From Luteimonas colneyensis (lineage in GTDB: Bacteria; Pseudomonadota; Gammaproteobacteria; Xanthomonadales; Xanthomonadaceae), in contig NZ_JACSQJ010000005.1 in assembly GCF_014836665.1 (NCBI RefSeq), forward strand, positions 70,950 to 134,949: 64,000 nucleotides of DNA, given 5' to 3'. The translations under genes and the position numbers were made by a program. The notes beneath the pieces are model-generated. The model had not been told where the DNA came from. It searched no databases and saw nothing but the letters and a program-made list of their open reading frames with translations. This document shows, in pieces, positions 17,520 through 27,690 of the stretch. Positions within the stretch are counted from its first letter, which is position 1. Each line of letters opens with the position of its first letter.

Positions 17520-17962
17520 TGCGCGGCGCCCTGCACCGCCGCGGCGCCGGCCTCGGGCGCGGTGGCGATCGAGACGCGGCGGAAGCCGAGCTGGCCGAGC
17601 GCATCCATGGCGGTCACCACGGCCTGGTGCGGGGTGCGGGCATCGGCGCGCAGCAGCACCGGGCGCTCGCGGTCCTCGCCGGCGACTTCCAGGATGGTGG
17701 CCTTGATCGACTCGACGTCGGTGCGCAGCGCCTCGCGGTCATCGATGAAATAGCGGCCTTCGGCATTGACCAGCACGCTCAGCGCGGGCTGCTCGCTGTC
17801 GACCGGGCGGGCGTCGGCGCGCGGCAGCTCGAGCTTCAGCATCGAACGCGTGTCGAAGGTGGTGGTGACCACGAAGAAGATGATCAGCACCAGGATCACG
17901 TCGATCAGCGGCACGAGGTTGATCTCGGGGATGTCCTCGGCGCGGCGGTCGCGGATGCGCAT
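17516..17962 (-). CDS. exbD: ExbD/TolR-family proton-channel subunit
   Basis: 148 residues. A short cytoplasmic N-terminus (MRIRDRRAEDIPEINLVPLID) leads into one membrane helix (about 18-40) carrying the proton-path Asp (PLIDVILVLIIFFVV), followed by a periplasmic domain of about 100 residues. With ExbB it would convert proton motive force for an energised envelope process. There is no TonB in the window. Its placement with msbA is a frequent arrangement in this family. It starts 7 bases after exbB and its stop overlaps the msbA GTG. Confidence 0.92.
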   Translation of the reverse strand: MRIRDRRAEDIPEINLVPLIDVILVLIIFFVVTTTFDTRSMLKLELPRADARPVDSEQPALSVLVNAEGRYFIDDREALRTDVESIKATILEVAGEDRERPVLLRADARTPHQAVVTAMDALGQLGFRRVSIATAPEAGAAAVQGAAQ

Positions 17963-17969
17963 GCGCGGC

Positions 17970-18674
17970 TCAGGCCTCGGCGGGGCGTGCGGCGCCGTGG
18001 CCGGCGGGCGCGGCGTTCGCGCCGCCCTGCACCGGGGCGCCGGCGGCGGCCGTGGCCGCGGAACGGCGGTTGCGCGGATCCAGCGCGTCCATCAGCGCGA
18101 TCGCCTCGTGCTCCATCTCGACGATGTAGCCGTCGATGCGGCCGCGGAAGTAGCGATGGAACATCAGTGCCGGCACCGCCACCACCATGCCCGCGGCGGC
18201 GCAGACCAGGGCCTTGCCGATGCCGCCGGCAAGCTCGTTCACGTCGCCCACGCCGACGTCCATGATCCCGAGGAACATCTGGATCATGCCGACCACGGTG
18301 CCGAACAGCCCCAGCAGCGGGCCGATGCCGGCGATCGTGCCGAGCGCGTTGAGATAGCGCTCCATGCGGTGCGCGAGGTGGCGGCCGACGTCCTCGACGC
18401 GCTCGCGCATCTCCTCGCGCGGGTGGTGGCGCATGTCGAGCACGCTGGCCAGCAGCGTGCCCAGCGGCGAGTTGCCGCGCAGGGATTCGATGTGCGCCGG
18501 GTCGAGCTGGCCGCCGCGGCCGACCCAGTCGCGCACCTCGCGGCCGAGGCCGGGAGGCAGCACCTGGCTACGGCGGAGCGTCCAGAACCGTTCGACGATG
18601 ATCGCCAGCGCCACCGCCGACAGCAGCAGCAGGGGCAGCATCGGCCACCCGCCTGCCTTGACCAGTTCCAGCAC
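17970..18674 (-). CDS. exbB: ExbB/TolQ/MotA-family proton-channel subunit
   Basis: 234 residues from a GTG at 18674 with an AGGAG ribosome site about 8 bases upstream. Three membrane helices are visible (about 10-28, 110-135, 150-175), with the family pattern LGTIAGIGPLLGLFGTVVGMI (helix 2) and GGIGKALVCAAAGMVVAVPAL (helix 3). It ends in an Ala/Gly-rich tail of about 30 residues. It pairs with the ExbD gene 7 bases downstream. Its first 107 bases are shared with the 3' end of comEC in another frame. Confidence 0.92.
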   Translation of the reverse strand: MLELVKAGGWPMLPLLLLSAVALAIIVERFWTLRRSQVLPPGLGREVRDWVGRGGQLDPAHIESLRGNSPLGTLLASVLDMRHHPREEMRERVEDVGRHLAHRMERYLNALGTIAGIGPLLGLFGTVVGMIQMFLGIMDVGVGDVNELAGGIGKALVCAAAGMVVAVPALMFHRYFRGRIDGYIVEMEHEAIALMDALDPRNRRSAATAAAGAPVQGGANAAPAGHGAARPAEA

Positions 18675-21066
18675 GTATCGACTCCTGGGGCCGGGGGGCC
18701 CGCGGGGGAAACAAGGGCGCATAGGATACCGCCAGCGACGCCGCCCGCGATCCGCCCTCGCGAGCCACCGCATCCCACGGCCGGCGCCTGCGCCGACGCT
18801 CCGCCTCGACCTCCAGCCCATCCGCCCCCAGCCGCACCCGCAGCGCGCCGCCCTCCGGCGTGCCGAGCACGCGGGCACCGGCGCCGGTCCACCGCGCCAC
18901 CGCGCCGGCGTCGGGATGCCCGAATCGGTTGGCATGCCCCGCCGACACCAGCGCCAGCCGCGCCCGGGTCGCGGACACGAAGCCGGCGCTCGACGAGTGC
19001 CGTGAACCGTGGTGCGGGACCGCCACCACGTCCGCCGGAAGATCGCCCGGGACGCGGCCGGCGAGCCGCTCCTCCACCGCCTCGCCGATGTCGCCCGGCA
19101 GCAGGATCGCGCCGTGGGCGGTCTCGATGCGCAGGACGCAGCTGGCCTCGTTGCGCAGGTAGGGGAAGTGCAGCGGCGGGTGCAGGAATCGGAAGCGGAC
19201 GCCATCGCGCTGCCACCCGCTGCCGGCGAGGCAGTCGGCGGCGCCCTCGATGCCGGCGCCGGCCGGCGCGAACAGCGGCGCACCGGGAAAGCGGCGGCGC
19301 ACCGCGTCGAGGCCGCCGGCATGGTCGGCGTCGGCGTGGCTGGCCACCATGGTGTCGATGCGGCGCACGCCCAGCGCCTGCAGCGCCGGGACCACGGCGC
19401 GCTCGCCGGCGTCCCAGCCGTCGCGCACGGCCGGCCCCATGTCGTAGAGCGTGGCGTGGCCGGCGGTGCGCAGCAGCAGCGACGTCCCCTGCCCCACGTC
19501 GAACATCACCAGCTCGACTTCGCCGTGGCGCGGCAGGTCGCGGTCGGGCCAGAGCAGCGGCAGCCAGAGCAGCAGGGCCAGCGGACGGCCGGGAACACCG
19601 CGCGGCAGCAGCAGCCAGAACGCGCCGCCCAGCGCCAGCGGCAGCGCGAACCAGGCCGGTTCGGGCAGCCACCACAGGGCGAACGGGCTGCGGCCCAGGC
19701 GCTCGAACAGCGGCCAGGACAGCTCGAACGCGGCCGCGGCCAGGCGCCAGGCGCCGGTGCCCCAGCCCGCGTGCAGCGCGTCGAGCGCGGTGCCCAGCAG
19801 CGACAGCGGCACCACCACCAGGCTCCACCACGGAACCGCGACCAGGTTCGCGAGCGGACCGGCCAGCGAGGCCTGGCCGAACAGGATCGCGGTCAGCGGC
19901 AGCAGCCCCAGCGTGGCCACCCACTGCGCCGAAAGGAAGTCGCGCAGCGGCCTGCGCCCCGCGTCGGGCAGGCACCACAGCAGCCAGGCCACGCCGCCGA
20001 AGCTGAGCCAGAAGCCGGCGGACAGCAGCGCCAGTGGATCAACCAGGACGATGACGATCGCGGCCAGCGCCAGCGATCCCGACAGGCGCAGCGGCCGCCG
20101 TCCGAGCCGCGCCGCGACCGCCACCGCGATCATCAGCACCGTGCGCACGGTGGGCAGGGCGAATCCGGCGACGCCCGCGTAGGCGACCGCACCGGCCAGC
20201 GCCGCCAGGGCCGCGGCCTGCGGGCGCGGCATGGCATGGCCGAGCGCGGGGAACAGCCGCCACAGCGCCCCGCCCAGCAGCGCGAACGCACCGGCGACCA
20301 GGCCGACGTGGAAGCCTGAGATAGCAATCAGGTGGGTGAGCCCGGTCGCGCGCAGCAGATGCCAGTCGTCGTCGTCCAGGGCACGGGTGTCGCCGAGCGC
20401 GAGCGCGCGCACGTAGCGCGACGCCCCGCCCGGCACCACCGTGGCGATGCGCATGGCGACGCGGTCGCGCCACGCATCGAGGCCACGCGGCGGCGACAGC
20501 TGCAGCGCCGTCGCCTGTTCGCGCACGTAACCGCTGGCCGCGATGCGCGCGGCGAGCGCGTGGCGCTCGGCATCGAAGCCACCGGGATTGCGCAGGCCGC
20601 GCGGCGCGCGCAGGCGCAGCTGCAGCCGCCACTCGGCGCCGGGCCGCAGTTCATGGCGGCGCGAGGGCTCGTCGGACCATTCGTTGTCGTACCAGGTCAG
20701 GCGCAGCTTCGCGCCGCGGAGGGCGCGCGGGAGGGCGGGATCGTCGTGGACGCGGAGCTGGAAGCGGGTGCGGCGCGCCTCGGCCTCGGGCAGGCCGACG
20801 ATGCGGCCCTCGACGGTGAAGTCGCCGCGCTCGTGCTGCGCCGGCAGCTGGCCGCCCAGCGAGGCCAGCGCGTGCAGGCCGCAGAGGGCGAAGCCCGCCA
20901 CCGCCGCCCCGCCCCAGCGCCAACGCCCGGGCATGCGCCACCAGCCCGCACATCCCGCGGCCAGCAGCACCAGGAGCACGGCCACGTGCGGCAGCGCCGG
21001 CAGCGCCAGGCACCCCAGCGCCCCCAGCACCAGCGCGCCCGCGGCCCCGGCCCCGAACGCCGCCAC
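18568..21066 (-). CDS. comEC: ComEC/Rec2-family DNA uptake channel
   Basis: About 832 residues from a GTG at 21066. The frame is open up to an ATG at 21228, but that 54-residue leader includes a degenerate REP sequence (VAAVAAPTG), so the later start is favoured. Order: N-terminal membrane helices, a small soluble domain (about 70-180), the Competence helices (about 225-500, starting THLIAISGFHVGL) and a metallo-beta-lactamase domain (about 520-750) with MFDVGQGTSLLL, ASHADADHAGG and VPHHGSRHSSS. It forms the inner-membrane channel for single-stranded DNA in natural transformation. The C-terminal 35 residues run over the exbB start in another frame. Confidence 0.9.
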   Translation of the reverse strand: MAAFGAGAAGALVLGALGCLALPALPHVAVLLVLLAAGCAGWWRMPGRWRWGGAAVAGFALCGLHALASLGGQLPAQHERGDFTVEGRIVGLPEAEARRTRFQLRVHDDPALPRALRGAKLRLTWYDNEWSDEPSRRHELRPGAEWRLQLRLRAPRGLRNPGGFDAERHALAARIAASGYVREQATALQLSPPRGLDAWRDRVAMRIATVVPGGASRYVRALALGDTRALDDDDWHLLRATGLTHLIAISGFHVGLVAGAFALLGGALWRLFPALGHAMPRPQAAALAALAGAVAYAGVAGFALPTVRTVLMIAVAVAARLGRRPLRLSGSLALAAIVIVLVDPLALLSAGFWLSFGGVAWLLWCLPDAGRRPLRDFLSAQWVATLGLLPLTAILFGQASLAGPLANLVAVPWWSLVVVPLSLLGTALDALHAGWGTGAWRLAAAAFELSWPLFERLGRSPFALWWLPEPAWFALPLALGGAFWLLLPRGVPGRPLALLLWLPLLWPDRDLPRHGEVELVMFDVGQGTSLLLRTAGHATLYDMGPAVRDGWDAGERAVVPALQALGVRRIDTMVASHADADHAGGLDAVRRRFPGAPLFAPAGAGIEGAADCLAGSGWQRDGVRFRFLHPPLHFPYLRNEASCVLRIETAHGAILLPGDIGEAVEERLAGRVPGDLPADVVAVPHHGSRHSSSAGFVSATRARLALVSAGHANRFGHPDAGAVARWTGAGARVLGTPEGGALRVRLGADGLEVEAERRRRRRPWDAVAREGGSRAASLAVSYAPLFPPRAPRPQESIRAGTGQGRRVADAAPAAAVGGGAGDHRRTVLDAPP

Positions 21067-21124
21067 CGGGAGCGGGAGCGGGACCTGGGCCGGGACCTGG
21101 GCGGGGATCTGGCCCGGGTCCGTC

Positions 21125-21365
21125 CCTGTCGGAGCAGCTACCGCTGCGACCACGACAGCCCCCGTGCCCCAATGCCGAACCAGCCGCGCCCCGGAGCACG
21201 ACCTTCGCGGACCGCATGGAAGCTGCACGGGAACATGCCCGGCAGCTTGCCGGACCGCCGGACCCGCCGGCAGCGGCGGACGCCGCGGTGGTGCGTAGGG
21301 ATCCGCCGCCGGCCGGCGGGGTGCGCCCTCGCCGAGAGGGTCGCAGCTGTAGCTGCTCCTACAGG
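21125..21365. repeat. REP-like inverted pair between lolD and comEC
   Basis: A diverged copy (21125-21151, GTCGGAGCAGCTACCGCTGCGACC) faces an intact reverse copy (21339-21365) across 187 bases, the longest spacer seen in the window. The rest of this gap (21066-21486) is very GC-rich and holds a CCGCCGGCCGGCGG palindrome near 21306-21320, but no convincing gene. Confidence 0.8.
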
Positions 21366-21486
21366 GAGGAGGAGCGGCGGAGGGCGTGGCGGTGAAAGGT
21401 CGGGCGCGGAGAGTTGGGCGCCGAGAGGGTTCGGCGGCCGGGGGCGTGGCGTGGGGTCGGTCGAGGGTGGTGCGGCGGCGGTCGGA

Positions 21487-22236
21487 CTACGCGTCTGCGG
21501 GGGCGATCTCGCGCAGGCGGCCTTCGTGCAGTTCGAGGACGCGGTCGAGGCGGCGGGCCAGGCTGCGGTCGTGAGTGACCAGGACCAGGCTGGTGCGCTC
21601 GGCGCGGTTGAGCTCGAGCATCAGCTCGAACACGGTCGCGGCGGTCTTCTCGTCGAGGTTGCCGGTGGGCTCGTCGCCGAGGACGCAGGCGGGACGGTTC
21701 ACCAGGGCGCGCGCGACCGCGGCACGCTGGCGCTCGCCGCCGGAGAGTTCGCCCGGCTTGTGCTCGAGGCGATGGCCCAGGCCGACGCCTTCGAGCAGCG
21801 CGCGCGCCCGCGTCGCGGCATCGGGCACGCCCGCTCCCGACAGCAGCACCGGCAGCATCACGTTCTCCAGCGCGGTGAACTCGGGCAGCAGGTGGTGGAA
21901 CTGGTAGACGAAGCCGAGCGCGCGGTTGCGCAGGCGGCCGCGGTCGGCGTCGGAGAGCGCGCTCATGCGCTGGCCGGCGACGTAGACCTCGCCCGCGGTC
22001 GGCGTGTCGAGTCCGCCGAGCAGGTGCAGCAGGGTGCTCTTGCCCGCGCCCGACGCGCCGAGGATGGCCACGGTCTCGCCCGCGGCGACCGTCAGGTCCA
22101 GGCCGTCGAACACCGGCGTGTGCATGCGGCCTTCGGCGTAGGTCTTGCCGAGGGCGTGCGCGCCGACCACCTCGTCGGCCGGACGGGCCGCGTCCACGCC
22201 GGCGTCCGCGGCGGATCCCAGGGCCGTCCTACTCAT
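21487..22236 (-). CDS. lolD: lipoprotein-releasing system ATP-binding protein
   Basis: 249 residues. A typical LolD ATPase: Walker [11 protein letters not shown] (near 60), the LolD-type stretch [21 protein letters not shown] (near 108), signature [15 protein letters not shown] (near 162) and Walker [13 protein letters not shown]. It powers extraction of outer-membrane lipoproteins from the inner membrane. Its ATG lies 8 bases inside the end of lolC, so the two are coupled. The N-terminal 25 residues are an Ala-rich extension. Confidence 0.94.
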   Translation of the reverse strand: MSRTALGSAADAGVDAARPADEVVGAHALGKTYAEGRMHTPVFDGLDLTVAAGETVAILGASGAGKSTLLHLLGGLDTPTAGEVYVAGQRMSALSDADRGRLRNRALGFVYQFHHLLPEFTALENVMLPVLLSGAGVPDAATRARALLEGVGLGHRLEHKPGELSGGERQRAAVARALVNRPACVLGDEPTGNLDEKTAATVFELMLELNRAERTSLVLVTHDRSLARRLDRVLELHEGRLREIAPADA

Positions 22237-23470
22237 AGCGCAGCGCCTCCGCCGGCGCCGTGCGCGCCGCGCGCCGGGCCGGGTAGATGGTGGCCAGGAA
22301 GGCCATGGCCAGCGCCACGATCGCGACGATGGTGATGTCCCGGGGGCTGAGGTCGGTCGGCAGCCCGGTGATGTAGTAGACGTCGGCCGGCATCAGCTCG
22401 GCGCCGGTGACCTTCTCGATCAGGCGCAGGATGTGTTCGAGGTTGAGCGTCAGCAGCACGCCGCCGACCACGCCCAGCACCGTGCCCAGCACGCCGATCA
22501 GGGTGCCCTGCACCATGAACACCTGCATCACGCCGCGCGGGGTGAGACCGAGCGTGCGCAGGATCGCGATGTCGGATTGCTTGTCGGTGACCAGCATCAC
22601 CTGCGAGGACACCAGGTTGAACGCGCCCATCGCGATGATCAGCGACAGCAGGATCGCGATCATGGTCTTCTCGAGCTTCAGCGCGCGGAACAGGTGCGCG
22701 TTCTCCATGGTCCAGTCGCTGACCATGTAGGGGCCTTCCAGCTTCAGCGCGAGGTCGCGCGCGACCGCGTAGGCCTGGTCCATGTCGTGCATCTGCAGGC
22801 GCACGCCGGTGACGCCGTCGCCCATGCGCAGCAGGCGCTGCAGGTCCTCGATGTTGACCACGGCCAGGCCGCGGTCGAAGTCCTGGTAGCCGGCCTCGAA
22901 GATGCCGCTGACGGTGAAGCGCTTGAGCTGCGGCACCGCGCCCATCGGCGTGGCCTGGAAGTCGGTGGTGGCGACCACGCTGTCGCCCAGGCGCACGCCG
23001 AGCCACAGCGCGAGTTCGCGGCCGAGCACGATGTTGTAGCTGCGCGGCGTCAGCGTCTCGAGGCTGCCCTCGACCATGCGTTCGCCGAGGATCGACACCC
23101 TGGCCTCGTCGTCCGGGCGCACGCCGCGCAGCATCGCCGGCTCGCGGCGCTTGCCCGACAGCAGGGCCTCGGTGGAGATGTAGGGCGCGGCGGCGGCCAC
23201 GCGCGGGTCGGCGTTGCCGGCGTCCACGGCCTCGCGCCAGTTGGCCATCGGCTCGCCGTGGGCGCTGACCGTCGCGTGCTGCGTCATCTGCAGCATGCGG
23301 TCGCGGATCTCGCGCTGGAAGCCGCTCATGACCGCGAGCGTGGTGATCAGCGCGGTCACGCCGATGGCGATGCCGAGGATCGAGGCCAGGGAGATGAAGG
23401 AGATGAAGCCGTTGCGGCGCTTGGCGCGCAGGTAGCGCAGGCCGATGGCGACAGGCAGTGGTTTGAACAT
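22229..23470 (-). CDS. lolC: lipoprotein-releasing system permease LolC/LolE
   Basis: 413 residues. One membrane helix near the N-terminus after [18 protein letters not shown], a periplasmic MacB-like domain (about 50-260) and three C-terminal helices (about 270-300, 320-345, 375-400: [23 protein letters not shown]). Only one permease gene is present beside lolD. It could therefore be a homodimeric LolF-type permease, or its partner lies elsewhere; the sequence does not decide. It works with LolD at the inner membrane to hand lipoproteins to LolA. Confidence 0.92.
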   Translation of the reverse strand: MFKPLPVAIGLRYLRAKRRNGFISFISLASILGIAIGVTALITTLAVMSGFQREIRDRMLQMTQHATVSAHGEPMANWREAVDAGNADPRVAAAAPYISTEALLSGKRREPAMLRGVRPDDEARVSILGERMVEGSLETLTPRSYNIVLGRELALWLGVRLGDSVVATTDFQATPMGAVPQLKRFTVSGIFEAGYQDFDRGLAVVNIEDLQRLLRMGDGVTGVRLQMHDMDQAYAVARDLALKLEGPYMVSDWTMENAHLFRALKLEKTMIAILLSLIIAMGAFNLVSSQVMLVTDKQSDIAILRTLGLTPRGVMQVFMVQGTLIGVLGTVLGVVGGVLLTLNLEHILRLIEKVTGAELMPADVYYITGLPTDLSPRDITIVAIVALAMAFLATIYPARRAARTAPAEALRYE

Positions 23471-23494
23471 CGGGTCTCGCCGGCTCGAAGGCCG

Positions 23495-23947
23495 CTATGG
23501 TGCCACCGATGGCCGTCTGCGCGCAGTGCAGGCCCGATCGGCGGCCAGTCGGAGTTCACGGCGCCAGCGCGACGGCAGGGTGTCGGGCCACCACGCCAGG
23601 CGCATGCGGCGGCCGGCCGGGTCGCGCCAGGCCATGAAGGCCAGCGGCCCGCGCCACTGCAGCCGGACATCGGCGGCCTCGACGTCCCCGACCAGCACGC
23701 GGCCGTCCGCGGTGAAGAGCACGCTGGTGGCGGGACGCCGCCATTCGCGCCAGGCCAGGTGCAGGCCGTGCATCAGGGCCGCGGCCGCGAGCAGCCAGGA
23801 CGCCGGGCGCGCGAGTTCGCTGGCCAGCACCGCGAGCGGGGCCAGCACGGCCAGCACCAGCAGCGCGGCCAGCAGCCAGCGCGAGGGCCGCCAGTCAATG
23901 CGGCAGGGCGGCGATCCTGCGGACGAGGGCTTCGAGTGCGGCGTCAT
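23495..23947 (-). CDS. YgfX/CptA-family membrane protein
   Basis: 150 residues. Two adjacent membrane helices (about 23-45 and 47-65) are followed by a basic C-terminal domain with W-R-rich strands (HLAWREWRRPATSVLFTADGRV, DPAGRRMRLAWWPDTL). The layout and its place after sdhE match YgfX (CptA), the partner of SdhE in E. coli. There it has been described both as a toxin-like inhibitor of cell-shape proteins and as a partner of SdhE; which applies here is unknown. Its start lies 53 bases inside sdhE. Confidence 0.82.
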   Translation of the reverse strand: MTPHSKPSSAGSPPCRIDWRPSRWLLAALLVLAVLAPLAVLASELARPASWLLAAAALMHGLHLAWREWRRPATSVLFTADGRVLVGDVEAADVRLQWRGPLAFMAWRDPAGRRMRLAWWPDTLPSRWRRELRLAADRACTARRRPSVAP

Positions 23948-24152
23948 CCGGACGTTCGTGGCCGAGGAACCATTTCCACAGCCTATCGTCCTCGCTGTCG
24001 AGCAGCCGCAGGAAGGTTTCGCGCTCGTGCGTCGGGGAATCCCGCCAGCCCTGCTCCAGCCAGCGCTCGAGCAGCCGGTCGAGCTCGCGCATGCCGCGGC
24101 GGCAGCGCCAGCGCAGGCGGCGGAGCTCGGCCTCGTCGTCGTGCATGGTCAT
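23895..24152 (-). CDS. sdhE: SdhE-family FAD assembly factor for SdhA
   Basis: 85 residues, the normal size. The family motif RGMxExD is present as RRGMRELDRLL (about 18-28), followed by the helix pattern FLRLLDSEDDRLWKWFLGHERP. SdhE binds SdhA and promotes covalent attachment of FAD. It sits 46 bases after sdhB and overlaps ygfX, so the operon reads sdhCDAB-sdhE-ygfX. Confidence 0.93.
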   Translation of the reverse strand: MTMHDDEAELRRLRWRCRRGMRELDRLLERWLEQGWRDSPTHERETFLRLLDSEDDRLWKWFLGHERPDDAALEALVRRIAALPH

Positions 24153-24198
24153 CGCGTGCCCGGAACGATCGCGCCGGCGGTGGCCGGCGCGTCGTGGA

Positions 24199-24990
24199 TC
24201 AGACCTGGCGCTCCAGCATCAGCTGCTTGATCGAGCCGATCGCCTTGGCGGGGTTCAGCCCCTTCGGGCAGGTCCGGGTGCAGTTCATGATGGTGTGGCA
24301 GCGGTAGAGCTTGAACGGATCCTCGAGGTCGTCCAGGCGCTTGCCGGTGTCCTCGTCGCGGGAATCGACAATCCAGCGGTAGGCCTGGAGCAGGATCGCC
24401 GGGCCGAGGTAGCGGTCGCCGTTCCACCAGTAGCTGGGGCACGAGGTGCTGCAGCAGGCGCAGAGGATGCACTCGTAGAGGCCGTCGAGCTTGGCGCGGT
24501 CGGCCTTCGACTGCAGCCGCTCGCGGTCCGGCGGCGGCGAGCTCTGGGTGCGGATCCAGGGCTGGATCGAGGCGTACTGCGCATAGAAATGGGTCAGGTC
24601 CGGGACCAGGTCCTTGACCACCTCCATGTGCGGCAGCGGGTAGATCGGCACCTCGCCCTTGCCCTTGCTGCAGTCGTCGATCGCCTTGGTGCAGGCCAGC
24701 GTGTTGGTGCCGTCGATGTTCATCGCGCACGAACCGCAGATGCCTTCGCGGCAGGACCGGCGGAAGGTCAGCGTGGGGTCGATCTCGTTCTTGATCTTGA
24801 TCAGCGCGTCGAGAACCATCGGGCCGCACTTGTCGAGGTCGACCTCGTAGGTGTCGGTGCGCGGGTTCTCGGTGTCGTCGGGGCTCCAGCGGTAGACCTT
24901 GAACTGGCGCACGCGCGTGGACCCCGCCGGCGCGGCGAAGTGCTTGCCCTTGTGGACCTTGGAGTTCCTGGGAAGGGAGAATTCGGCCAT
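24199..24990 (-). CDS. sdhB: succinate dehydrogenase iron-sulfur subunit
   Basis: 263 residues from the ATG at 24990. All three cluster motifs are intact: [16 protein letters not shown]...C for [2Fe-2S] (about 70-95), [12 protein letters not shown] for [4Fe-4S] (about 170-182), and [17 protein letters not shown] for [3Fe-4S] (about 228-244). It carries electrons from the flavin of SdhA to ubiquinone at the SdhCD anchor, on the cytoplasmic face of the inner membrane. It lies 13 bases after sdhA. Confidence 0.96.
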   Translation of the reverse strand: MAEFSLPRNSKVHKGKHFAAPAGSTRVRQFKVYRWSPDDTENPRTDTYEVDLDKCGPMVLDALIKIKNEIDPTLTFRRSCREGICGSCAMNIDGTNTLACTKAIDDCSKGKGEVPIYPLPHMEVVKDLVPDLTHFYAQYASIQPWIRTQSSPPPDRERLQSKADRAKLDGLYECILCACCSTSCPSYWWNGDRYLGPAILLQAYRWIVDSRDEDTGKRLDDLEDPFKLYRCHTIMNCTRTCPKGLNPAKAIGSIKQLMLERQV

Positions 24991-25003
24991 CTGCTTATCG
25001 ATC

Positions 25004-26794
25004 CTAGTAGACGCGCGCAACGGGCGGGACGACTTCGACCTCGTCGTCGAGCGTGTACATGTGCACCGGGCGGTAGTCGATGCGGGTGTTGCCGGCATCG
25101 TCGACCCAGGTCAGCGTGTGTTTCTGCCACTCGGCGTCGTTGCGGTCCGGGAAGTCCTCGCGGGCATGGGCGCCGCGCGACTCCTTGCGGTTCTCCGCCG
25201 ACACGATGGTCGCCAGCGACAGGCCGAGCAGGTTCTGCAGCTCCATGGTCTCGATCAGGTCCGAGTTCCAGACCAGCGAGCGGTCGCTGACCTTGACGTC
25301 GGCGAACGAGGCGTGGATCTCGCGGATCTTCGCCACGCCCTCGGCCAGGGTCTCGCCGGTGCGGAACACCGCGGCGTCGGCCTGCATGGTGCGCTGCATG
25401 TTGTCGCGGATCACCGCCGTCGGCGTGCCGCCGTTGGCGTTGCGCAGGCGGTCGAGGTTGGCCAGCGCCTTGTCGCAGGCATCGCCCGCCAGGCGCTTGT
25501 GCGGCGCGCCCGGCCTGATGGTCTCGGCGCAGCGGTTGGCGACCGCGCGGCCGAACACCACCAGGTCGAGGAGCGAGTTCGAGCCCAGGCGGTTGGCGCC
25601 GTGCACCGACACGCAGGCCGCCTCGCCGATGGCGTACAGGCCCGGCACGACCGCATCGGGATTGCCGTCCTTCAGCTGCACCACTTCGCCGTGGTAGTTG
25701 GTCGGGATGCCGCCCATGTTGTAGTGGACGGTGGGGATGACCGGGATCGGCTGCTTCTCGACGTCGACGCCGGCGAAGATCCGCGCGCTCTCGGCGATGC
25801 CGGGCAGCTTCTCGTGGATGTCCTTCGGGTCGAGGTGGGTCAGGTCGAGGTGGATGTGGTCCTTGTGCTCGCCGACGCCGCGGCCTTCGCGGATCTCGAT
25901 GGTCATCGAGCGGCTGACGACGTCGCGGCTGGCGAGGTCCTTGGCGTTGGGCGCATAGCGCTCCATGAAGCGCTCGCCGTTGCTGTTGCGCAGGATGCCG
26001 CCTTCGCCTCGCACGCCCTCGGTGATCAGGCAGCCGGCGCCGTAGATGCCGGTCGGGTGGAACTGCACGAACTCCATGTCCTGCAGGCCCAGGCCGGCGC
26101 GCAGCGCCATGCCGCCGCCGTCGCCGGTGCAGGTGTGCGCGGAGGTCGCGCTGAAGTAGGCGCGGCCGTAGCCGCCGGTCGCCAGCACCGTGCCCTGGGC
26201 GCGGAACAGGTGCAGCGTGCCCTCGGCCATGTCGATGGCGAGCACGCCGCGGCAGACGCCCTCCTCGTCCATGATCAGGTCGAGCGCGAAGTACTCGATG
26301 AAGAACTCCGCCTGGTGCGCCAGCGACTGCTGGTACAGCGTGTGCAGCATGGCGTGGCCGGTGCGGTCGGCCGCGGCGCAGGTGCGCTGGGCGATGCCCT
26401 TGCCGTAGTGCGTGGTCATGCCGCCGAAGGGGCGCTGGTAGATCTTGCCTTCCTCGGTGCGCGAGAACGGCACGCCCTGGTGCTCGAGCTCGATGATCGC
26501 CGGGATGGCCTCGCGGCACATGTACTGGATGGCGTCCTGGTCGCCCAGCCAGTCGGAGCCCTTGATGGTGTCGTAGAAGTGGAAGCGCCAGTCGTCCTCG
26601 CCCATGTTGCCGAGCGCGGCGGAGATGCCGCCCTGCGCCGCCACCGTGTGCGAGCGGGTCGGGAAGACCTTGGTGATGCAGGCGGTGCGCAGGCCCTTCT
26701 GCGCCAGGCCGAAGGTGGCGCGGAGGCCGGCGCCGCCGGCGCCGACCACGATCATGTCGTACTTGTGTTCGGTGATCTTGTAGGCGTTGGTCAT
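25004..26794 (-). CDS. sdhA: succinate dehydrogenase flavoprotein subunit
   Basis: 596 residues, standard for SdhA. The FAD dinucleotide motif [12 protein letters not shown] is near 15-27. The FAD-linking His lies in [17 protein letters not shown] (near 47-63). Catalytic-site regions include [21 protein letters not shown] (near 245) and [18 protein letters not shown]. It oxidises succinate to fumarate in the citric acid cycle and feeds the respiratory chain. Flanked by sdhD (13 bases) and sdhB, in the usual CDAB order. Confidence 0.97.
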   Translation of the reverse strand: MTNAYKITEHKYDMIVVGAGGAGLRATFGLAQKGLRTACITKVFPTRSHTVAAQGGISAALGNMGEDDWRFHFYDTIKGSDWLGDQDAIQYMCREAIPAIIELEHQGVPFSRTEEGKIYQRPFGGMTTHYGKGIAQRTCAAADRTGHAMLHTLYQQSLAHQAEFFIEYFALDLIMDEEGVCRGVLAIDMAEGTLHLFRAQGTVLATGGYGRAYFSATSAHTCTGDGGGMALRAGLGLQDMEFVQFHPTGIYGAGCLITEGVRGEGGILRNSNGERFMERYAPNAKDLASRDVVSRSMTIEIREGRGVGEHKDHIHLDLTHLDPKDIHEKLPGIAESARIFAGVDVEKQPIPVIPTVHYNMGGIPTNYHGEVVQLKDGNPDAVVPGLYAIGEAACVSVHGANRLGSNSLLDLVVFGRAVANRCAETIRPGAPHKRLAGDACDKALANLDRLRNANGGTPTAVIRDNMQRTMQADAAVFRTGETLAEGVAKIREIHASFADVKVSDRSLVWNSDLIETMELQNLLGLSLATIVSAENRKESRGAHAREDFPDRNDAEWQKHTLTWVDDAGNTRIDYRPVHMYTLDDEVEVVPPVARVY

Positions 26795-26807
26795 GTCGTC
26801 GTCCGCG

Positions 26808-27215
26808 TCAGGCGAGCAGCGCGATGCGGGCGATCGCGTACAGCGACGCCAGCGCGCCGAGGCTGCAAAGGAGGATGTTGAGCAGCAGCAGGGCCAGCTC
26901 GGCGGCGCGGTTGTGGACGTAGTCCTCGATCACCACCTGGATGCCGAGCTTGGCGTGCCAGAACAGCGCGGCCACGAACAGCGCCATCAGGATCGCGTTG
27001 TACGGGCGCGAGAAGACCTCGTGCACCTGGCCCAGGTCGGCGCCGACGAAGGACACCAGGGTCCCGACCAGCCACGGCACCAGCAGCGCCAGCACCACGG
27101 CGGTGGCGCGCTGCCACCAGAAATGGCCGGTGCCGGACTTCGCCGAACCCAGGCGGCGCGCGCGCTTGAGCGGCGTGCGGTAGTCCGGGATGGCCTTGGA
27201 CTGGACGTCGGTCAT
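26808..27215 (-). CDS. sdhD: succinate dehydrogenase membrane anchor subunit D
   Basis: 135 residues with three membrane helices (about 38-60, 68-90, 105-130). The motif [16 protein letters not shown] (near 86-101) contains the family's heme-b His and the conserved Asp-Tyr near the quinone site. The N-terminus is basic and hydrophilic, slightly longer than in E. coli. Its ATG overlaps the sdhC stop (ATGA). Confidence 0.93.
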   Translation of the reverse strand: MTDVQSKAIPDYRTPLKRARRLGSAKSGTGHFWWQRATAVVLALLVPWLVGTLVSFVGADLGQVHEVFSRPYNAILMALFVAALFWHAKLGIQVVIEDYVHNRAAELALLLLNILLCSLGALASLYAIARIALLA

Positions 27216-27601
27216 GCCGCACCTCCCATCGCGAAGAACCAGATCAGCGCGGTCAGCACCACGGTCAGGCCGAAGACCAGGTAGCCGGAGCGGTAGACCT
27301 CGGGCAGTTCGAAGCCCCAGCCGGCATCCCAGAGCAGGTGGCGGACGCCGTTGAGCAGGTGGTAGACCAGCGCCAGCGAGAAGCCGAACAGCGCCAGCTT
27401 GCCCAGGGGCGAGGCCAGGCAGGCGGCCGCGGAGGCATAGGCTTCACCACCGGCGGCGACCGCGAGCAGCCACCAGGCCAGCCCGAACGCACCGACCACC
27501 AGGGCGATGCCCGTGGCGCGGTGCAGGATCGACATGAGCATGGTGATCTGCCAGCGGTACACCTGGAGGTGCGGCGACAGGGGGCGGTTGGGGTGTGTCA
27601 T
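27212..27601 (-). CDS. sdhC: succinate dehydrogenase cytochrome b556 subunit C
   Basis: 129 residues from the ATG at 27601 (an ATG at 27613 would add MPAA). The N-terminal signature RPLSPHLQVYRWQITMLMSI with HRATGIAL (quinone-site Ser and Arg region) and the heme His in YHLLNGVRHLLWD (near 84) identify it. Three membrane helices. The sdhAF4 gene lies 89 bases upstream on the same strand, so it may share the transcript. Confidence 0.95.
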   Translation of the reverse strand: MTHPNRPLSPHLQVYRWQITMLMSILHRATGIALVVGAFGLAWWLLAVAAGGEAYASAAACLASPLGKLALFGFSLALVYHLLNGVRHLLWDAGWGFELPEVYRSGYLVFGLTVVLTALIWFFAMGGAA

Positions 27602-27690
27602 CGCGGCAGGCATCTCTCGCTGGGCGGCGCTGGCGCCGCGTTGGCTTCTACGACAAGTGGTACGTCGGCCGCGTCCTGCGGCCCGCGGCA

